From positions 23,957 through 87,956 of the forward strand of contig NW_002475984.1 of the NCBI RefSeq assembly GCF_000189635.1: 64,000 nucleotides of DNA, given 5' to 3'. Below are positions 58,975 to 64,000 of this stretch, piece by piece. Numbering within the stretch: the first letter of the stretch is position 1; every line of letters begins with the position of its first letter. The position numbers were made by a program, and so were the translations under genes. Below the pieces are notes generated by a model. It did not search any database. It worked only from the letters and a program-made list of their open reading frames with translations, and was not told the DNA's origin. The DNA is from Tetrahymena thermophila SB210. Lineage: Eukaryota; Ciliophora; Oligohymenophorea; Hymenostomatida; Tetrahymenidae.

Positions 58975-61900
58975 TGCTTTGTTTTATAATTAATGATTAT
59001 TTATTGAATTTATTTGCTATTTGATTTTTTGAGTAAATTTTGATTAATTAATTTCTTATTAATTTTTTAATTATTCGTAATAATTAATCTTGGTTTTGAT
59101 CAAGTCTTTATTTTATTACTCAAATTTTATTTTAGAGATTTAAAAAAGACGCAAATTAATTAATTGCTTTTTTTTTTTCGTTTTAAAACAAACTTTGTTA
59201 GATAGAAACAAATAAACAAACAAACAAAAGACTTTATCATTAATCAGTCAATAAATTCATGTATATTTCTTTATTATTTCTTATTATTTATCTATCTATC
59301 TATTTATTTATTTATCAATGCAGGTAGTATGATTTTGTGAATCGTTGATGAATTGACAAGTTTATTTGTGACTGCAAATATAACCAATAATTATATTAAT
59401 TTCTTTATTTATTTATTTTTCAATAGCTCATTTAATCATCTTGAAGATTCATACAGCCTATAATCTATAATTGATAAATAGATAGATTGATTCTTACCTA
59501 CATACTACTCACGATTATAATTCTTCACTACTAATATCATATTTTTTAAGATCTCTTAGCATTCTTTTTATAATTAGTTATATACTTTATTTGCTTTTCA
59601 TTTTCCGCCACAAAAAAAATAAACTCAATTAATTCTCATCAATCATTCATTCTTTTTCCAACTTTAAAATAACTTATCAAAATATAAAATTTCAAGCATA
59701 AAAGTTTTCAATCAAATATTTCTGTTTTGTTTAAAAAATACTGAATAATTCAATAATATTTTAATAAATCAACGCTTTAACTTAATTACATAAAGATAAC
59801 AATCAATATGGACTTTAATAGTAGAAAGCAGCTATTCTAACAAATATACCAAAAATTTCAATCTAAAAAACCCAATGTTTAACTATTTTCTCTATAATTC
59901 TTTATTGTAATCAGATTAGAACTCACTTCTCAAAATTTTTGTAATCTTAATTGATCAATTTAATTTGATCGATGATATTCGAGCTTTCAAATTTTGATAA
60001 AAAATACTAAGATTGCTTACTCCTAGTTACCAATATAGCTAAATATTAATATTAAATATTAGAGGATTAATACTTAATGAATAGTTTTTTGAATTTAAAA
60101 ACATGTTTGATGTAATTTTAAGTTCATAATGTAACAAAGTATTTGTAAATCTAATTTTAATAAAACACATATAACAAATAATATTCACATTATTTCAAAT
60201 GTGCTAAGAATAATCCCTTTTCAAATTATAAAATCTGAAATAAAATTAATTCTAGATACCCTCTTTTGATTATTCAAGCCATTATTAAATATGTTTAAAA
60301 AGCTAATGTAAAAAAGCAAAATTTAAAAATGTGAATGTTAGTATAAACATAAAACAACCAAATTATTTATTCATTTTAATATAAATATAATTTTAAAAAG
60401 TAAAAATATCAACGCCAATTACATTTTTAGTCTAGATTTGTTTTTGTTTTTAGCAGCTTGACTAAAAATACTTAGAACATGTTTTATTTAAATTTTAAAT
60501 CTCTGTTTACAGTGTAAAAATTTTGTTAAATATTTCTCCTAGAACTAAATAAATTTACAATACAATTATTTTTTCGAATAGAAATATCGATGAATAACAT
60601 TTTTTATGCTTGAAAGAAATACAATTCATATAAATATCAAAGATTCTACTTATTACTATATCTATTTCAAATCTTTATTATTTATATCATAAACTAACTG
60701 AACATCTAATTTTCTATCTTTAGAAAAAAAATTACATTTATTTCATGCGGAAATATTTCTATAAGTAAATAAATAGAAAAATACTTTTTATAGTTTTTAA
60801 AATTTTAATATTTCTCAGTTATACTCTTTCTTATTCAATTATTCAAAGAAGGTTAATTGCTAAAATAATTATTAATATATTAATTTTTTATTCTAAAATA
60901 AATAATAATTATAAAAGAAAGAAAATCTTACTTGAAATTAAATTTATTACCTTATCTATTTTTACATTAATTTTTTATTTTAAATTTTTTAGAAATGAAA
61001 GTATTTTTTTAAAACCAAATGTAATAAGTAAGATTCTTAATAAATTAAATAATCAAAAGGCATGAATAAACTAACGAAATAACTTAATCATCTAAATTTT
61101 CTATTAAAGAATAAAGTAATCAATCTCTCATAATTTTTAAACTAAAAATTAATACAATTAAGAATAAAATTAAATATATCAAATTATTTATTGGTTTATG
61201 TTACAGTTTAAAAATACATGTGGAAATTTTAAATGTATACTAATTAAAAATTAGTTTACTTTAAAAGATTTTTGAATATTATATTAATATAAAATTATAA
61301 AAATAAGAAGAATTAAGTCAACTATTTTTGCTGATAATCAATACCCAAAAGTATTCCTTTCATTTTAAAAATAACCTTACTTTTAATAATGAATAGATTT
61401 TAGTGATTTGAATTATCAAAAAATAAAATTTTCTAGAATCTTTAATTTATATAATCAGAAAAAGAAGTTAAGGACAAACCTAATCAAATTACATTTGACA
61501 ATTATTTTGAAAAGTATTTTCCTTAATTTTCTTATTGTTTATTTTATAAGTAATGAAAAATGATATTAATAATTTGCTTTCTTTAAAATAATTTTAAATT
61601 TTTGATTTACATAAATTGTGTTTGTTAAATCTAATTATGTATGAAAATTTATTCATTCCTATTGTTTTATTTAAAATAAATAAATTTAGTTATTTAAAAA
61701 ATATATAATCATATTTATTTTACTATTTTTGACTTTAAATTACTTTTTTTATTTAATATCTATTTTATGAAAAATCCAAACTTTTTTCAATTTAATAACA
61801 TAATGCTATTTTTTATAGTGATTTCTTAAATTGATGAATATGCATTTCTAGGAATAATTCTCTCTCAACAAAACAGTATAAAGCATCCTATAGATAAAAT

Positions 61901-62200
61901 TTAACGTAGATGATTACATATATCTGTGTACTTTTAATATTTAACTTAATCAATAATTTAAATTTATTTTACTTATTCTTAAATAAAAATAATTTATAAA
62001 AAATTTAAATTTAATATTAAATAAGATTTTTATTTAAATATTTCTTTTGATTTTAACTTATCAATTATGTATTAATATATCCAATTACAATATAAAATTT
62101 TTATCATCAAAATGTTAAAAACTATCATTTAATTTTAATTTTAAAAATATATTTTTAATCCCATTTTTTTAAAATTCCTAAATTATAATTGTAGATTATT
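58975..62200. other. Long AT-rich region without recognisable genes
   Basis: More than 3 kb upstream of the kinase gene. I read both strands with the ciliate code and found only weakly coding-like frames, no RNA gene and no repeat family member. The first few hundred bases must contain the kinase promoter. Confidence 0.5.
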
Positions 62201-63750
62201 ATTTTTTATAATTTTCTTTTATAATATTTGTAGCAAATCAATAATATTAATTAATGTTTATTTAAAAAAGATTTTTGATTGTTACTGTTACCAGATAATT
62301 AATTTCCTATAGATCTTTTCATCCATAAAATGGTATGATCTCTTTTTAAATTTATAAGCCTAGTAGACTTTCTTTGTATTTATATTCCAGTGAAAAATAT
62401 CCTTTATAAAATTTTTACTTGCTAATAAAATTATAGTTACAAACTCAATACTTTTTCTTTGATCAAATTAAAAAATAATTAAAAAAATTAGCAGACAGTT
62501 GAATTATTGAAAAAATTATTTTCATATACTAGTTCATTTGAAAGGTCTTTATTACTTTGATTTTTAAGCAAATTCTATTTTGATTTCAATAAAGTTTTTG
62601 TATTCTAATTTGTTTTGCATAATATTAGATCTTTTTACCTTGGATTACACACAACTTTATTTTCTATTCATTCATGTATGTTAGAATATTTGAAGATATA
62701 TTAGAACTGTAAATAAGTGTAGCTTAATTTTCTTTATTAATATTTACTTATCCAAGTAGAGTTATATTATCAATGTTGTAAAGTTGGTATATAATATCTT
62801 TTAAAATTAAAATAATAGTTAAAATGGTCTATCTTGCATCTTTACTTATTGTGAAATTAAAAAGAAGATTAGGTTATGCATTTTATTTTCCTTCATTGAT
62901 AGTAAAACTGATACATCTTATGGCACATTATATTGTTTTTTCAAATAAGTTTAATATTTAAAATAATCACTGGTTGATATTAAATTTCTACAACTCCAAC
63001 TATATTTATTCCTTTATTAGAGTTACTTTTCAGCCCATAATCTCTATCTATACCTGTTATAGTAATTTTACTCTAATAGCTGACATGTAAGAAGACAAAT
63101 ATTTGGAGAAAAATCGTATTAAATTTTTTTACAATTTTAAAATAATCAATTTATAATCTAATTTAAATAAAAATTTTAAAGTTTATATAAATAAAATAAT
63201 AATTATATACTTTAATCTCTCACTTAATTATGTTATTTATATAAAAAATCTTACAAAAAAAATAATGGACCTTTAATTTAATTAAATTTTTAAAAACTAA
63301 ACCCTTTTTTTTATAATTGAATATAGCTTTTTTTATGGTGAATAAATGTTTGATTTCTTATAAATTGTACTTTCTAAGAATAATTATCCCAGTTTTATTT
63401 TCTGTTTATTACTTCAATATTAAAAATTTTGGTTAGAATATTATAAATGCTGTTTACAGATAATAGAAATTAAAGCTTTAGATTTAATTTATTTACAGAT
63501 TTTCTTGAATTTTTTAAACTGATAGAAAACTCTTGATCCATAGAGATACTGATACTCTAACTTTGTTTATAAAAATCCTTCAGTAATCAGCAGACTATAA
63601 TTCATTTGCTATTGATGAATTAATTTTCAAGAAATTTATGCTGCTCAAGATCAGATTAAACTTTATGAAATTCTGCTACAAATTATAGATAAGATCAATT
63701 TAAAATACCTATCATATATTTATTGTTGAGAAGGCTAACGATAGTTAAAA
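62200..63750 (-). pseudogene. Coding-like stretches, possible degenerate or unresolved gene
   Basis: Several minus-strand stretches read like protein. At about 63,115-62,941 is QSKITITGIDRDYGLKSNSN ending at TGA. At about 62,950-62,639 there is INEGKQNAQPNLLFNFTISK, then ITLLGQVNINKENQATLIYS. At about 62,635-62,465, in a frame shifted by one base, is KDLSNELVYENNFFNNSTVC. Further pieces lie near 63,600-63,450. The Asn/Thr/Ser-rich beta-type sequence with sequons suggests a surface or secreted protein. I could not connect the pieces by phase-compatible introns. The one-base shift at an A-run near 62,635 may be a true frameshift or a base-call error. Confidence 0.3.
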
Positions 63751-64000
63751 TTAATAAAATTATTTTCAAAAATCATTAAAATAAATATTATCTAACGCCT
63801 TTTTGTTGTGACACAAATACTTAAATTGACTTTTAAGAGATTTTAAATTCTTGACAGGAAAAAGAATAAAAAATAAAAATGTTTGTGGAATTAATTTTAA
63901 AAAAACAAATAAAATTTTTATATAGATAGATGTATATACAAAGAGGATAACTCTTAAATTTATTTAAAAATTTTTGTAGGCTTATATGATGTAAAAATCA
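63751..64000. other. AT-rich end of window
   Basis: No feature recognised. Confidence 0.5.

Overview
The window reads as nuclear DNA of a ciliate, most likely a Tetrahymena or a close relative. It is extremely AT-rich. Protein-like reading frames continue through TAA and TAG, which must be read as glutamine, and end only at TGA. Introns are AT-rich, start with GTAA/GTAT and end with AG. An ORF scan with the standard code breaks every real gene here into short pieces, so the gene models below were built by reading exons with the ciliate code and checking that intron phases close.

The left 25 kb (1-25,353) is a head-to-tail cluster of four paralogous genes on the minus strand. They encode ribonuclease-inhibitor-type leucine-rich-repeat (LRR) proteins. 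Each LRR (about 30 residues) is one 90-nt exon. Each exon begins with the last base of a split codon and ends with two bases of the next, so every exon is symmetric. Exon plus intron (about 290-350 bp) is the tandem repeat unit seen across the region. Each complete gene has a 39-nt first exon (M-I-Q-Q...L-E-E), a 50-nt second exon, 10-20 LRR exons, and a last exon carrying an LK(L/S)KRLV-type tail and TGA. A fifth, much more diverged paralogue with the same architecture lies at 47,179-50,389 (minus). The array holds a GC-rich SINE-like insertion with a 12-bp target duplication inside an LRR exon (20,902-21,308), a 48-bp relic with a similar 3' end at the same site of another LRR exon (15,346-15,393), recent segmental duplications, and one 100-N assembly gap.

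From 26 to 59 kb the sequence is ordinary gene space. It contains: a plus-strand ARM-like/concanavalin-fold protein resembling the N-terminal part of BEACH-type proteins; a minus-strand secreted-type single-pass membrane protein; a 15-exon minus-strand coiled-coil protein with an EF-hand loop (about 1,797 aa, possibly ciliary); a single-exon plus-strand 850-aa membrane-anchored helical protein; a U3 snoRNA gene with an upstream TATA box (minus); the splicing factor BUD13 (plus); the diverged LRR gene (minus); a 295-aa protein of unknown family (minus); a 370-aa protein with two LC8-dynein-light-chain-like regions and two C-terminal membrane segments (minus); and a 561-aa PH-domain protein kinase with DLG instead of DFG (minus).

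The last 5 kb (58,975-64,000) is AT-rich and mostly empty. It has some protein-like minus-strand stretches around 62.4-63.7 kb that do not assemble into a clean gene. The best candidates for something undescribed are the one-exon-per-LRR gene cluster with its insertions, and the membrane-anchored LC8-like protein.
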